A stretch of DNA of 64,000 nucleotides, from positions 392,337 through 456,336 of the forward strand of contig JAQSDU010000019.1 of NCBI GenBank assembly GCA_029946065.1, read 5' to 3'. This DNA is from Flavobacterium sp. GTDB lineage: Bacteria > Bacteroidota > Bacteroidia > Flavobacteriales > Flavobacteriaceae. The notes under the pieces were generated by a model that had not been told where the DNA came from, made no database searches, and was given only the letters and a program-made list of their open reading frames with translations. Position 1 is the stretch's first letter; every line of letters starts with the position of its first letter. Position numbers and translations under genes: made by a program. Positions 44,446-53,633 of the stretch are shown here, piece after piece.

Positions 44446-45180
44446 TTAGCTTCTTTGGCGAACTGCTTCATATAAAAAAGCACCACAAGCCACAGAAACG
44501 TTCAGCGAGCCAATAGTACCAAACATAGGCAATTTGGCCTTTTCATCAACAATTTTCAAGACAGATGGATTGATGCCCCGATCTTCCGAACCCATAATAA
44601 TGGCAACACCTTCGTTTAAGGCGATATCATAAATATTTTGTTCGGTTTTTTCAGTAGCGGCTACGGTTTTAATACCGGAACCTTGCAGATAAAAAATAGC
44701 ATCCTTAATGTGTTCTACCTTGCAAATCGGTACGTTGAAGACTGCGCCCGCAGAAGTTTTTACGGTGTCTCCGTTAACAGGAGCAGAACCGGCTTTTTGA
44801 ACAATTATACCGTCAACGCCAGTACATTCAGCTGTTCTGATAATGGCGCCAAAATTACGGGCATCGGAAATCTGGTCTAATATTAAGAATAATGGTTTTT
44901 TTCCTGTGGCGATGACACTTTCAACCATAGTTTCCATATCCATAAAACCAATTGGGGAAATTGTTGCAACGGCACCTTGGTGGTTATTTGGTGTAAGCCG
45001 GTTGAGTTTTTCTACCGGAACATAAGAGAAATTGATGTCGTTTCGCTTCATCACTTTCATTAAATCCTTCATCAATTCGCCGGAAATGTCTTTCTGGATG
45101 AATACTTTGTCAACTGCTTTTCCTGCTAAAATGGCTTCTACAATGGCCCTGATTCCGAATATCTGATGTTCTTTTTCCAT
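44446..45180 (-). CDS. rlmB: 23S rRNA 2'-O-methyltransferase (TrmH/SpoU family, RlmB type)
   Basis: 244 residues from the ATG at 45180; the frame opens at 45204 but that part lies inside the preceding terminator. N-terminal substrate-binding domain (QIFGIRAIVEAILAGK) and a SPOUT knotted methyltransferase domain with LILDQISDARNFGAIIRTAE, IIMGSEDRGINPSVL and GTIGSLNVSVACGAFLYE. It methylates G2251 in 23S rRNA. The -7 box TATCTTTG lies 4 nt before the ATG. The 3' ends of this gene and the rhomboid gene meet with no gap. Confidence 0.92.
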   Translation of the reverse strand: MEKEHQIFGIRAIVEAILAGKAVDKVFIQKDISGELMKDLMKVMKRNDINFSYVPVEKLNRLTPNNHQGAVATISPIGFMDMETMVESVIATGKKPLFLILDQISDARNFGAIIRTAECTGVDGIIVQKAGSAPVNGDTVKTSAGAVFNVPICKVEHIKDAIFYLQGSGIKTVAATEKTEQNIYDIALNEGVAIIMGSEDRGINPSVLKIVDEKAKLPMFGTIGSLNVSVACGAFLYEAVRQRS

Positions 45181-45184
45181 GGGG

Positions 45185-45192
45185 CAAAGATA
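45185..45192 (-). promoter_or_regulatory. -7 box of rlmB
   Basis: On the minus strand TATCTTTG, full match, 4 nt before the ATG, so the transcript would begin at or beside the start codon. Confidence 0.52.
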
Positions 45193-45195
45193 CAA

Positions 45196-45223
45196 AAAAA
45201 CCATCCCGTTAAGGATGGTTTTT
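45196..45223 (-). terminator. Terminator of Sus operon 2
   Basis: AAAAACCATCC / GGATGGTTTTT with a 6-nt loop, 17 nt past the stop of the last Sus gene and 15 nt before the rlmB start. Confidence 0.85.
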
Positions 45224-45240
45224 AGCCGTATTTGAATTTA

Positions 45241-45747
45241 TTATAATTCGTCTTCGAGGAAGCCGGTTCTTTTGTGTCCAGCAAATTTGTAGATAGTTCC
45301 TGGATCGTCTACATATTCCACTTCAAAGTAGATACTGTCGACTACATGTCCACCAAATGAGTGAGCTGCGTTTTTTAGTATTTTTCCGTTGGTGATGTTG
45401 ACATTGTCTCCAAGATATAATTCTTCAGAATCGGTGGCTGAAAAAGTAAGGTTTGTCATGTCTGTTGCCTGAACCTTTGTTTTTAATTCGAAGAAACTAT
45501 CGTGATCATCGATCCAAAAATTTTCATCGTTTGAGGAGGCATTGTAAGTAGAAAAAAGGTTATAGTCTCCGCCAAATGCAGGTGTAACACCGTCTTCTTC
45601 TAATACGATAATGTGCCAGTCGCCGGCAAAATTCTGAGTTGTTGTTCCTCCCGGATCTGGATCACCACCTTCGTCGCATGATGCCAACGAGGTCATCACA
45701 AAGCATCCAAAAAGTATATATGCTATATTATATTTTATTTTTTTCAT
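45241..45747 (-). CDS. Lipid-binding-type lipoprotein (PF12888-like)
   Basis: 168 residues. Lipobox LASC (Cys24), then DEGGDPDPGG. The mature domain shows the pattern FAGDWHIIVLEEDG ... NLFSTYNASSNDENFWIDDHDSFFELKTKVQ ... LTFSAT ... NITNGKILKNAAH ... VDSIYFEVEYVDDPGTIYKFAGHKRTGFLEDEL, close to the PF12888 'lipid-binding' family found at the ends of SusCD operons. Function unknown; probably a surface accessory. Starts 11 nt after the previous gene. Confidence 0.82.
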   Translation of the reverse strand: MKKIKYNIAYILFGCFVMTSLASCDEGGDPDPGGTTTQNFAGDWHIIVLEEDGVTPAFGGDYNLFSTYNASSNDENFWIDDHDSFFELKTKVQATDMTNLTFSATDSEELYLGDNVNITNGKILKNAAHSFGGHVVDSIYFEVEYVDDPGTIYKFAGHKRTGFLEDEL

Positions 45748-45758
45748 TTTGTATCGTA

Positions 45759-46487
45759 TTAAAGTTCAACTTTTTTTAGTGTTACATTAAAGGTAAAGCC
45801 TGCATCCCACGCTGTAGAGAAGGTAATGGTGCCAGGTATTGGATTTACGGTCAATCCGCTCATTTCAGCGTCACCGCCAAAAGCACCGACTCCAAAATTT
45901 GTAACGGTAAAGTCATTAGCAGGAATGCTATTAGCTGTTATGACAACAGGTCTAGCGGCATAGCCGGTTCCGTAACCTCGTCCGATGGCATAATATCCAC
46001 CGATGCCGTCTGACATTTCGTAGGTTCCATTAGCATTTTCCCAAATGATCACGTACTCCATATCCGTATACTGCGCACTTACAACACCATTTCTTACAAC
46101 TGTTGAAGTGTAAAGTCCGGAAATACTGTTAACAAGGTTTCCATTATCTACAACAATAACTGTTCTTCCGGCAGTACCTGAAAATCCGTCAACATTTGTA
46201 GCTGAATAGGTGATGTGATAGATATCGGCAACGTTGGTATCGATAGATGTTCCACCACGAAAGTCGCCAGAAATTGTAGTTGTATATTCAATTTCATTTT
46301 CGCCTTCCATAACGATAACGCCAGGGTCGGTGAAAGGATCTCCTTTGGTTAGGATAATTACATCGTCGCCCAAAACAGTAAAGATTGGGTAATTGGTCAC
46401 TTTTGAAACGTCTCCTGTGGTTTCATCTGAACAGGATGCGAAGAAAAGTGCTAATATTGGTAATATAAATAGCTTTTTCATTTTCAT
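45759..46487 (-). CDS. DUF5011/Ig-like surface lipoprotein
   Basis: 242 residues (ATG at 46487 or 46481). Lipobox FASC then SDETTGD. The N-terminal Ig-like domain (about 30-115) has the DUF5011 signature FTVLGDDVIILTKGDPFTDPGVIVMEG ... VADIYHITYSATNVDGFSGTAGRTVIV. The C-terminal half (YTSTVVRNG ... MSDGIGGYYAIGRGYG) is the companion domain found with it in SusCD operons. Starts 6 nt after the SusD-like gene. Confidence 0.82.
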   Translation of the reverse strand: MKMKKLFILPILALFFASCSDETTGDVSKVTNYPIFTVLGDDVIILTKGDPFTDPGVIVMEGENEIEYTTTISGDFRGGTSIDTNVADIYHITYSATNVDGFSGTAGRTVIVVDNGNLVNSISGLYTSTVVRNGVVSAQYTDMEYVIIWENANGTYEMSDGIGGYYAIGRGYGTGYAARPVVITANSIPANDFTVTNFGVGAFGGDAEMSGLTVNPIPGTITFSTAWDAGFTFNVTLKKVEL

Positions 46488-46493
46488 TTTTTT

Positions 46494-47939
46494 TTAGTTA
46501 ACATCCCACCAAACCGGAGTAGTTACCGGAATAAGCGCTGGGGCGTTTTGATTAGTTGATGTAACAGTGCTTGGGAAAACCAGACGTTTAGGAAATTGCC
46601 CACCCGTTGTTCCGTTTACGGAATAGGAGAATTCACCCGGAACGTAAGTTTCGCTTGATTGAGGGACATCGGAAATTTCTGGATACCCTGTTCTATTTTG
46701 TTCGAAGAAACCTTCGAATCCGTTACCTGGGAAGAATGTTGTCCATTTTTGAATAATGATGGCTTCCAGTTTTTGGTCGAATGTTCCTGCCGGATATTCA
46801 TAAGCACCACCCGGAGCTATAAAAGCAGTAGCTGAATAACCATACTTGCTTAATGCCTCAGTAACTCCGGCATCATAAGCGGCTTTTGCACCTGCACCTG
46901 AAGCGTATCTTTCATAAGCTTCCGCTTGTAAAAATAAGCTTTCTTCGCGGCTCATCAGATATACAGGTGTTGTTGGATTGATTTTCACTACAGCAAAACC
47001 GGTTTGTGCACCTAGGTTGTTGAAATCACCTTGGTTTAATGGAGCTCCGGCGTTATAATAATCGCCCATCCTCGGGTCATTGTTTTCGTCAAGATAAGAG
47101 AATAATGTTTTACTTGCACGAATGTTTATTGTTGTATTCAATTGTCTTCTGTCTGTCTCGAAAAGCGGATTACTTCTGTCCGGAGCATCTTCGAATTGGG
47201 TCATTGCTGCATCAGCGTTCAGGAATTCTGCACCAGAAGTGAAAAGTTCGTTGATTCCTGCAGAAGCTACTGTTGGTCTCGCTTCTGTTTGACGCAGATA
47301 AAGTTTTAGAAGCAAAGTATTTCCATATGCAGTCCATTTTGCCATGTCACCACCAAATATTAAATCGTCAGCTGCTGGCGCAGCGCCAACCGATGCAGAT
47401 AAATCTGCTGCTAATCCGGCTTTAAGGTCGGCTACCATTAGATCATATACTTCCTGCCCGCCGTTAAATACCGGTTGTAAAATTTCCGGAGCTTTGTTGG
47501 CTTCAGTATATGGAATCTGGTCGTAAAAATCTACTAGGATCTGGTTGCATTGTGCCTCTAACACGCTTGCGATTAGATAGTAGTTCCAATTTTCTTGTTC
47601 CTGCGCGAGTTTCTTTACGTTTCTAATGTCGCCAAGCGCATCATACATAGCTGCCCATCCGCCGGTGTAATCAGCAGTTGCAATTGAATAGTCATCAATC
47701 TCTTTATATTGATTAGAAGAGTTTCCCTGCGTAAAATATTGCGCCCAGAATCCACCGATTAACGCATAATATGAACCTTGTGCTCCAACAAGGCCAACTA
47801 TGCCGGCGGGAAGTTCGGATTTAAGTGCAATTCCGTCTGGGGAAAGACTGTCAGGATCCCTGTTGATATCGAAATCACTATCACTACAAGCAGTAGTAAA
47901 TAGTGTAAATGCTGTTAATGTTAAAAATATTTTTTTCAT
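46494..47939 (-). CDS. SusD-like_2 nutrient-binding lipoprotein 2
   Basis: 481 residues. Lipobox TTAC (Cys18) followed by SDSDFDINRDPD. It matches the SusD-like_2 branch: FWAQYFTQGNSSNQYKEIDDY, LIASVLEAQCNQILVDFYDQIPYTEA, ESLFLQAEAYERYASG, FEGFFEQNRTGYPEI. It starts 11 nt after its SusC and should cap that barrel. Confidence 0.92.
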   Translation of the reverse strand: MKKIFLTLTAFTLFTTACSDSDFDINRDPDSLSPDGIALKSELPAGIVGLVGAQGSYYALIGGFWAQYFTQGNSSNQYKEIDDYSIATADYTGGWAAMYDALGDIRNVKKLAQEQENWNYYLIASVLEAQCNQILVDFYDQIPYTEANKAPEILQPVFNGGQEVYDLMVADLKAGLAADLSASVGAAPAADDLIFGGDMAKWTAYGNTLLLKLYLRQTEARPTVASAGINELFTSGAEFLNADAAMTQFEDAPDRSNPLFETDRRQLNTTINIRASKTLFSYLDENNDPRMGDYYNAGAPLNQGDFNNLGAQTGFAVVKINPTTPVYLMSREESLFLQAEAYERYASGAGAKAAYDAGVTEALSKYGYSATAFIAPGGAYEYPAGTFDQKLEAIIIQKWTTFFPGNGFEGFFEQNRTGYPEISDVPQSSETYVPGEFSYSVNGTTGGQFPKRLVFPSTVTSTNQNAPALIPVTTPVWWDVN

Positions 47940-47950
47940 GAGTCAATTTT

Positions 47951-50900
47951 TTAGAATGATAATTTTAAGATAGCACCATAAGCTCTTTGAGATGGATTAG
48001 CTCCGAATTCACCGAATTCACTAGCAACATCGTTTCCATAAGTGCTGATTTCAGGGTCAACATATGGATTTTCATCTGGTGTCCATAAAAAGAGGTTTTT
48101 TCCATAAATGCCTAACGCAAGATTAGATAGGCCTAGTTTTTCTGTTATTTTTGAAGGGAACGTATAATAAAGACTTATATCTCTCAAACGAACGAATGTC
48201 TTGTCAATTACGTGGCCTTGCTCTATACCAGGATTATTGGTTGTGTTGCCCCAATAATTTACAATGTTTTCCATTGATATTGGTGTAGTGTTTTCAGAAT
48301 AGGTACCGTCTCCATTGTCAACCACAGAGTTAGGGATAATAAATGTGTTACGATCGTTATACGTTGTCATAATTCCGTTTCCGACGAAGTCATTTAACCT
48401 TCTCGTGTAAGAGTACATTTCACCGCCTTGTTTCCAGTCAAAAGCGAAAGATAAACTCACATTTTTGAATTTTAAAGTATTTTGAAGTCCCATAACGAAA
48501 TCTCTTTGGCTGTCGCCGATTCTTTGTTCGTCGTCGGTAACTACATAGTATCCGGTGTCAGGGTTGACAACATATTCACCCGCGTCATTTTTAAGAGGAA
48601 CTTTGGCATAGAATGTACCTACAGGCTGACCTTCTTCAGCATAGAAATTTACATTATAAGCGTTGTTAAGTAAAACTTTTCCACCGCCGATAACATTTTG
48701 AACTTCATTAATATTTTTTGAAAAAGTATAATTGAGTGTCCAACTGAAATCTTTTGTTTTAATTGGAGTCAATCCTAGCGCGATTTCAATACCTTTATTT
48801 TCTAGGTCGCAAATATTACCGGTTTGAACACGAAATCCTGTGGATGGATCTAATGTCTGGTCAACCAATAAATCTTTTGTTTTACTGTAATAAATCGAGG
48901 CGTCAATTGAGATTCTGTTTTGAAATAGATTAGCCTCTACACCAAACTCAGTTTCAGTAGTTTTTTCAGGTTTTAAGTTTGCATTTCCAAGTCTGTCTCC
49001 CAACTCAAAATAATTGATACCCGCAAAAGGGGCTACTAGGTTTCCAAAATAGGCACTTGATGTACCTGAAGCTAATGAGTTTTCAGTCTGGTATGCTTCT
49101 GTATCGTTAGCCACCTGAGAAATAGCTACTCTTAATTTAGCATAATCGGCACCTTTTTCGAAAACAATTGCACTGAAGGAAGCTGCTGGATAAAAATAAG
49201 TATTATTGGCAACTGGTAATGTTGATGTTTTATCAACGCGACCGCTTAGTGTAAGGAAATATTTACTATCATAAGACAATTCTGCCTGGGCATATGCGGC
49301 ACTAGTTTTTCTTAGTACGTCGCCTTGTAAAATGGTTGGCCTGTTTGGACTGTTGCCAATTTCATAATAATTTGGCACATCTAATCCAGTAACTGAAGCA
49401 GTTAGTGAATTTGTTTCACGCCTATTCATTGTAACTCCTAATGTTGCGTCTAACTTAAACTTATCAGAAAGATTTTTCAGATAGTTTAAGTTTAAGAAAG
49501 TATCAAACTCGCTTCTGTCGATGCGTTGTTCAGTTACACCACCAACAACTTTGTTGGCCGACGCAAGGTCTTGCGGTGAACCTTCAAGGTAATCTACAAT
49601 AGCACCGTAACTTTTAAGTTTTTCAGTTCTGTAGTTACCACCAATCTGCCATGTTGCTGTAAGTTCGGAAGTGATCTTATAGTTAAAGTTAAGATTTCCG
49701 TAGATATTATTTCCTGTAAGTTGCGTAGAATTTTCATTGATAGAAAACCATGGATTAGTAGCATAAGGAGTAAAATAATAACTCGGTGAGTTAAACGGGT
49801 TGTTTTTATAATCCTGTAAATCAACTAAGCTGATATCTCTTGGAATTTGAATTAAATCCTGCTGTAAGGTAGAGCCTTCACCTGCATCATCACCTTGTCC
49901 GGTGTTTACGACACTTTGGTTTTTCTGGTTGTAATTAATGGAGGCCCTTACACCAAATTTTTTCCCGTTAAGACCACCATTAAATGAAAGCGTTCTTTTT
50001 TGCAAAAGATCAGCATTTGTTGGAATAATTCCGTCGCTATTCAAGTCTGAAAAAGAAAGTGAGAAGTCAGAAAATTCATTTCCGCCACTAATTGTAATTG
50101 AATTTGTTCTTGCAAGTCCATTGTCATAAAAGTCCCTAACATTATCTTCGAGTGCAACATAAGGCTTAATTTGCTGGGAATTGTTATATACAGTTCCCCA
50201 AGGCCTTACTTCACCATTAAAAGCGGGTCCCCAAGAGCCATTTTCGTTACTTGGTCCAGGGCCGCTTGACAAAGCAGAATAGCCTTGCCCGTTCCATCCC
50301 TGACCAAATTGATTTTGCATATGTCCGACTCTGGCTACTTCACTAGTTTCAACAGATGTACTGAAATCTACTTTTATACGAGACTCTTTTTTTCCTTTTT
50401 TAGTAGTGATGATGATAACACCATTAGAAGCACGCGACCCATAAAGAGCCGATGCCGCCGCACCTTTAAGGAAAGTCAATGACTCGATATTGTTTGGATC
50501 AAGGTCGTTAATACCGTTACCAGCGTCAAATGAACGAGTAGCCCCGCTTGATCCCGAGAAAGAGTTGTTAATTGGAGTTCCGTCAACAACAACTAACGGC
50601 TGATTACTTCCTGTTATAGAGCTGATACCACGAACGATTACCTTGGACGACGCTCCCGGTGAGGCCGGCGCACTAATGTCGACACCTGCAATTTTTCCTG
50701 AAAGTGACTCAAGTGGATTCGTGTTTACTACCTGTGTAAGTTGCGCATTAGATACGGTGGTAGTGGCGTAACCTAACGCTTTTTTCTCACGTTTGATCCC
50801 CAATGCCGTTACAACAACACCTTCTAGTTCTAGTGCATCATCTAGCATTTTTACGGTCAAGGTTGCAGTGGTAGCTTTTACTTCCTGAGTTTTCATCCCA

Positions 50901-51130
50901 ACAAAGCTAAAGACCAATGTTTCTGTTGGAGTAGCAGTAATCGAGAACTTTCCATCAAAATCTGTTGCTGTTCCGTTTTGCGTTCCTTTAATACTTACCG
51001 TTACGCCTGGAAGTGGTAAGCCGCTGTTGTCTGAAACAGTACCAGTAACAGTTCTTCCTTGTGCAAACGAGAGCTGCACAAACAGCACAAAGAGCAGTGC
51101 CAGATAATTTGTTAATTTTTTTGGTTTCAT
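47951..51130 (-). CDS. SusC/RagA-type TonB-dependent outer-membrane transporter 2
   Basis: 1059 residues. Signal peptide to about 23 (LSFAQ); carboxypeptidase-regulatory-like domain (VTGTVSDNSGLPLPGVTVSIKGTQNGTATDFDGKFSI); TonB-box region LEGVVVTALGIKRE; plug (LSGKIAGVDISAPASPGASSKVIVRGISSITGSNQPLVVVDGTPIN ... FLKGAAASALYGSRASNGVIIITTKKG); barrel ending RAYGAILKLSF. It is distinct from SusC 1 in sequence and in its partners. First gene of a four-gene operon; substrate not evident. Confidence 0.95.
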   Translation of the reverse strand: MKPKKLTNYLALLFVLFVQLSFAQGRTVTGTVSDNSGLPLPGVTVSIKGTQNGTATDFDGKFSITATPTETLVFSFVGMKTQEVKATTATLTVKMLDDALELEGVVVTALGIKREKKALGYATTTVSNAQLTQVVNTNPLESLSGKIAGVDISAPASPGASSKVIVRGISSITGSNQPLVVVDGTPINNSFSGSSGATRSFDAGNGINDLDPNNIESLTFLKGAAASALYGSRASNGVIIITTKKGKKESRIKVDFSTSVETSEVARVGHMQNQFGQGWNGQGYSALSSGPGPSNENGSWGPAFNGEVRPWGTVYNNSQQIKPYVALEDNVRDFYDNGLARTNSITISGGNEFSDFSLSFSDLNSDGIIPTNADLLQKRTLSFNGGLNGKKFGVRASINYNQKNQSVVNTGQGDDAGEGSTLQQDLIQIPRDISLVDLQDYKNNPFNSPSYYFTPYATNPWFSINENSTQLTGNNIYGNLNFNYKITSELTATWQIGGNYRTEKLKSYGAIVDYLEGSPQDLASANKVVGGVTEQRIDRSEFDTFLNLNYLKNLSDKFKLDATLGVTMNRRETNSLTASVTGLDVPNYYEIGNSPNRPTILQGDVLRKTSAAYAQAELSYDSKYFLTLSGRVDKTSTLPVANNTYFYPAASFSAIVFEKGADYAKLRVAISQVANDTEAYQTENSLASGTSSAYFGNLVAPFAGINYFELGDRLGNANLKPEKTTETEFGVEANLFQNRISIDASIYYSKTKDLLVDQTLDPSTGFRVQTGNICDLENKGIEIALGLTPIKTKDFSWTLNYTFSKNINEVQNVIGGGKVLLNNAYNVNFYAEEGQPVGTFYAKVPLKNDAGEYVVNPDTGYYVVTDDEQRIGDSQRDFVMGLQNTLKFKNVSLSFAFDWKQGGEMYSYTRRLNDFVGNGIMTTYNDRNTFIIPNSVVDNGDGTYSENTTPISMENIVNYWGNTTNNPGIEQGHVIDKTFVRLRDISLYYTFPSKITEKLGLSNLALGIYGKNLFLWTPDENPYVDPEISTYGNDVASEFGEFGANPSQRAYGAILKLSF

Positions 51131-51133
51131 ATT

Positions 51134-51148
51134 AATTTGATTTAGTTA
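51134..51148 (-). promoter_or_regulatory. Leader element shared by both susC genes, copy 2
   Basis: Reads TAACTAAATCAAATT on the minus strand, 3 nt before the SusC ATG; identical to 31664-31678. Confidence 0.5.
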
Positions 51149-51152
51149 TACC

Positions 51153-51183
51153 CAAAAGTCTTAAATATTCGTTAACATTCCAA
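51153..51183 (-). promoter_or_regulatory. Putative promoter of Sus operon 2
   Basis: Minus strand TTG (51181-51183), 20-nt spacer, GACTTTTG (51153-51160). One mismatch to the -7 consensus. Confidence 0.42.
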
Positions 51184-51221
51184 ATATTTATTGATAAATC
51201 TTTAACGATTTATGGGTTTTG

Positions 51222-52889
51222 CTAAAAATTTGTCTTAAAACTAATATGCACAATGGAGTTGGAAAGTTTGATTTGCTGATGGTTAGCACTTCCATTGGCA
51301 TAAATAATATGCAGTAGTCCGTTTTTTGTTAAAATTCCGAATCCGACACCTAAACCAAGTAAATTCCTACTTAAATTATTCGTTTTGTCATTAAAGTGAG
51401 CATAATCCAAAATAGTATGCGCATAAAGTGACGGTGTGATTTTGTATCTGTATTCTGTCAAAAGCGAAGTGAACAAATTGGCCTGCAAACTATTTTCATT
51501 AAAACCGCGAATCGAATTAATGCCGCCAAAACGGAATAATTCATTTATAATATATTGGTCGCTTTTCAAATAATAATTCTGAGTTTGAAGGTTTAAACTG
51601 CTCTTTTCACTTAGGTAAATTGCGTGTTTAATGTCAAAATTCAAGAAATATTGGTTATTAGTATCTAGTTTTGAATCGCGTTTGCCAATTCCGGCTCTCA
51701 GAAGTATTCTTGTTTTCTCAGGAAAAAGAAAATCATCCGTATTAAAATCTAAAAATTCAAAGTGTGAAGTCAAATATGCATTTGTAAAATCGCTGATACT
51801 TGAAGAATTCTGGTTTTGAATGTCGCTCGATTCTGTTGCTTGATAACCTAAATATAGACGCGTATTGTAATTGAAATAGTAACCAATGTCAATGGCCGTT
51901 TTGGTATTCTGAAAAGTACTGTCTTGCTTAAAAATATTAAGAGCAGTTTTTAGTCCGAATCGCGATTTGAATACATATGGTAGCTCCAATCCGACATTAA
52001 ATGTTTTTTGGTCGTTGCCGTCGCTTTTCCAATATAAAGTAAATTCTTCACCTGAATTGAGTGCGTTTACCAATAATAAATCCAGGTAGCCATTAAGTTT
52101 TACATTCGTATTTTCATTGTTTGAAAATCCAACAAAGCCTTCAAATTTATTGGGTTTTGCCTTTTCGAGATAAACATACACTTTTGTTGTGTCTTTTGTA
52201 AATAGGATTTCAGGATATTTCGTTTGCCGTACAAATCGAAATTGCTCAAAATTATCGTGAATTTTCTTCAAATTCTCCTGATTGAAAACTTTATTGCGGT
52301 ACATCCGTTTGATATTCGCTTTATGGCCTTCGGGAAATTTATCATAGCCGTTGATGACGATATCGTTCACTTGTCGCTTCAATCCTAAATCGAGTTTTAG
52401 TTCCGCGTAAAGGGAATTTTTAACTTTCCTGAAATTATCGAGGCGCAGTTTTGCTAAAGAATAGCCTTTGCGTTCGAGTTCATTCAAAGTGCCATTTAAG
52501 AAAGTTTCTGTTTCGGCAAAAGCGATTGCCAAAGTGTCTTTTTTGAAATTTAAAATTCCGGCGGTTTTTTTTTGTAAATCCTTTCCTATATATATATGTA
52601 TGGATTTTGTTTTGTTGCCGAGTAAAAATGTAGTTGTATAAAGCGTGTCGTTGGTCTTTTCGCTTGCGCGGATGTCATTTTCGATAAAACCAAGGCGTGT
52701 GAGTTTTTCGGATATATTCCCAACTTCTGTATTGATCGATTTTAAATCGGAATGCGTCGAATTGTACGAAATCGAATCGATGGTTTTTGTCTCTTTTTCA
52801 GAACTGCCTTTAATTTTTAGGTGTAATTGCTGTGCCGAAATATCGGAAAAACCAATCAGCAGCAAAATTAGCAAGCAAAATTTTTTCAA
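51222..52889 (-). CDS. Omp85-superfamily outer-membrane protein (BamA/TamA-like)
   Basis: 555 residues. Signal peptide to about 19 (DISAQ). The N-terminal half (20-240) is POTRA-like (for example LKRQVNDIVINGYDKFPEGHKANIKRMYRNKVFNQENLKKIHDNFEQ), and the C-terminal half is a 16-strand-type barrel with the conserved loop-6 motif FGGINSIRGFNENSL and a final strand IVHISFKTNF ending in Phe. The family inserts or secretes outer-membrane proteins; the exact role is unknown. It is shorter than BamA, so an accessory member is likely. It lies 91 nt upstream of SusC 2 on the same strand. Confidence 0.88.
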   Translation of the reverse strand: MKKFCLLILLLIGFSDISAQQLHLKIKGSSEKETKTIDSISYNSTHSDLKSINTEVGNISEKLTRLGFIENDIRASEKTNDTLYTTTFLLGNKTKSIHIYIGKDLQKKTAGILNFKKDTLAIAFAETETFLNGTLNELERKGYSLAKLRLDNFRKVKNSLYAELKLDLGLKRQVNDIVINGYDKFPEGHKANIKRMYRNKVFNQENLKKIHDNFEQFRFVRQTKYPEILFTKDTTKVYVYLEKAKPNKFEGFVGFSNNENTNVKLNGYLDLLLVNALNSGEEFTLYWKSDGNDQKTFNVGLELPYVFKSRFGLKTALNIFKQDSTFQNTKTAIDIGYYFNYNTRLYLGYQATESSDIQNQNSSSISDFTNAYLTSHFEFLDFNTDDFLFPEKTRILLRAGIGKRDSKLDTNNQYFLNFDIKHAIYLSEKSSLNLQTQNYYLKSDQYIINELFRFGGINSIRGFNENSLQANLFTSLLTEYRYKITPSLYAHTILDYAHFNDKTNNLSRNLLGLGVGFGILTKNGLLHIIYANGSANHQQIKLSNSIVHISFKTNF

Positions 52890-53076
52890 GGCAATTGTAA
52901 ATTTTGATAAAAATAACGCAAAAAACGTTGGTTTAATATAATTTTTAGGATTTTAGACCACTTTGCTGGGAGTTAGCTTTGCCGTGAGAATATAAGTTTA
53001 TGTGACAGGCTTTCAAATCATAAATATAGCAATCTACATCTTTAGCGTGTGGTCTTGAAAATTAATCAATTATGAT

Positions 53077-53106
53077 TTGTTTCATTAAAAATAATTCTTA
53101 CATTTG
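53077..53106 (+). promoter_or_regulatory. Promoter of the rpsL operon
   Basis: TTG (53077-53079), 19-nt spacer, TACATTTG (53099-53106), 52 nt before the rpsL ATG. Downstream a small hairpin (CCCG...CGGG, about 53111-53125) lies in the leader. Confidence 0.7.
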
Positions 53107-53158
53107 CAACCCCGTAAAAAGCGGGAATTTTATATTTAAGTAATTTTTAGTATTAATT

Positions 53159-53542
53159 ATGCCAACAATTCAACAATTAGTAAGAACTGGAAGAACTCAG
53201 ATAACTAAGAAGAGTAAATCGGTTGCTTTAGATTCTTGTCCTCAAAGAAGAGGTGTTTGTACGCGTGTTTACACTACAACTCCAAAAAAACCAAACTCAG
53301 CAATGCGTAAAGTAGCGCGTGTACGTTTGACTAACGGAAATGAAGTAAATGCCTACATCCCTGGTGAAGGACATAATCTGCAAGAGCACTCGATAGTATT
53401 AGTTAGGGGTGGAAGGGTTAAAGATTTACCGGGAGTTAGATACCACATCGTTCGTGGTGCGCTTGATACATCAGGTGTAGCAGGAAGAACGCAAAGAAGA
53501 TCTAAATACGGAGCTAAACGCCCTAAAGAAGCAAAAAAGTAA
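53159..53542 (+). CDS. rpsL: 30S ribosomal protein S12
   Basis: 127 residues, full length. [11 protein letters not shown] at the N-terminus, [51 protein letters not shown] at the end. The lysines at the streptomycin-sensitive positions (in TPKKPNS and RVKDLPG) are wild-type. First gene of the str-type operon. Confidence 0.98.
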
Positions 53543-53555
53543 TTTTTTAATTAGT

Positions 53556-53583
53556 CAAAAGTCGAAAGACAAAAGTCGAAAGA
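53556..53583 (+). repeat. 14-bp tandem repeat between rpsL and rpsG
   Basis: Two copies of CAAAAGTCGAAAGA (53556-53569 and 53570-53583), followed by more ...ACTTTGAACGTTAGACTTTAGAC-like near-repeats, in the 91-nt gap. Confidence 0.75.
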
Positions 53584-53633
53584 AATGTAATTTTCAGACT
53601 TTGAACGTTAGACTTTAGACAAAAAGCAAAGAC

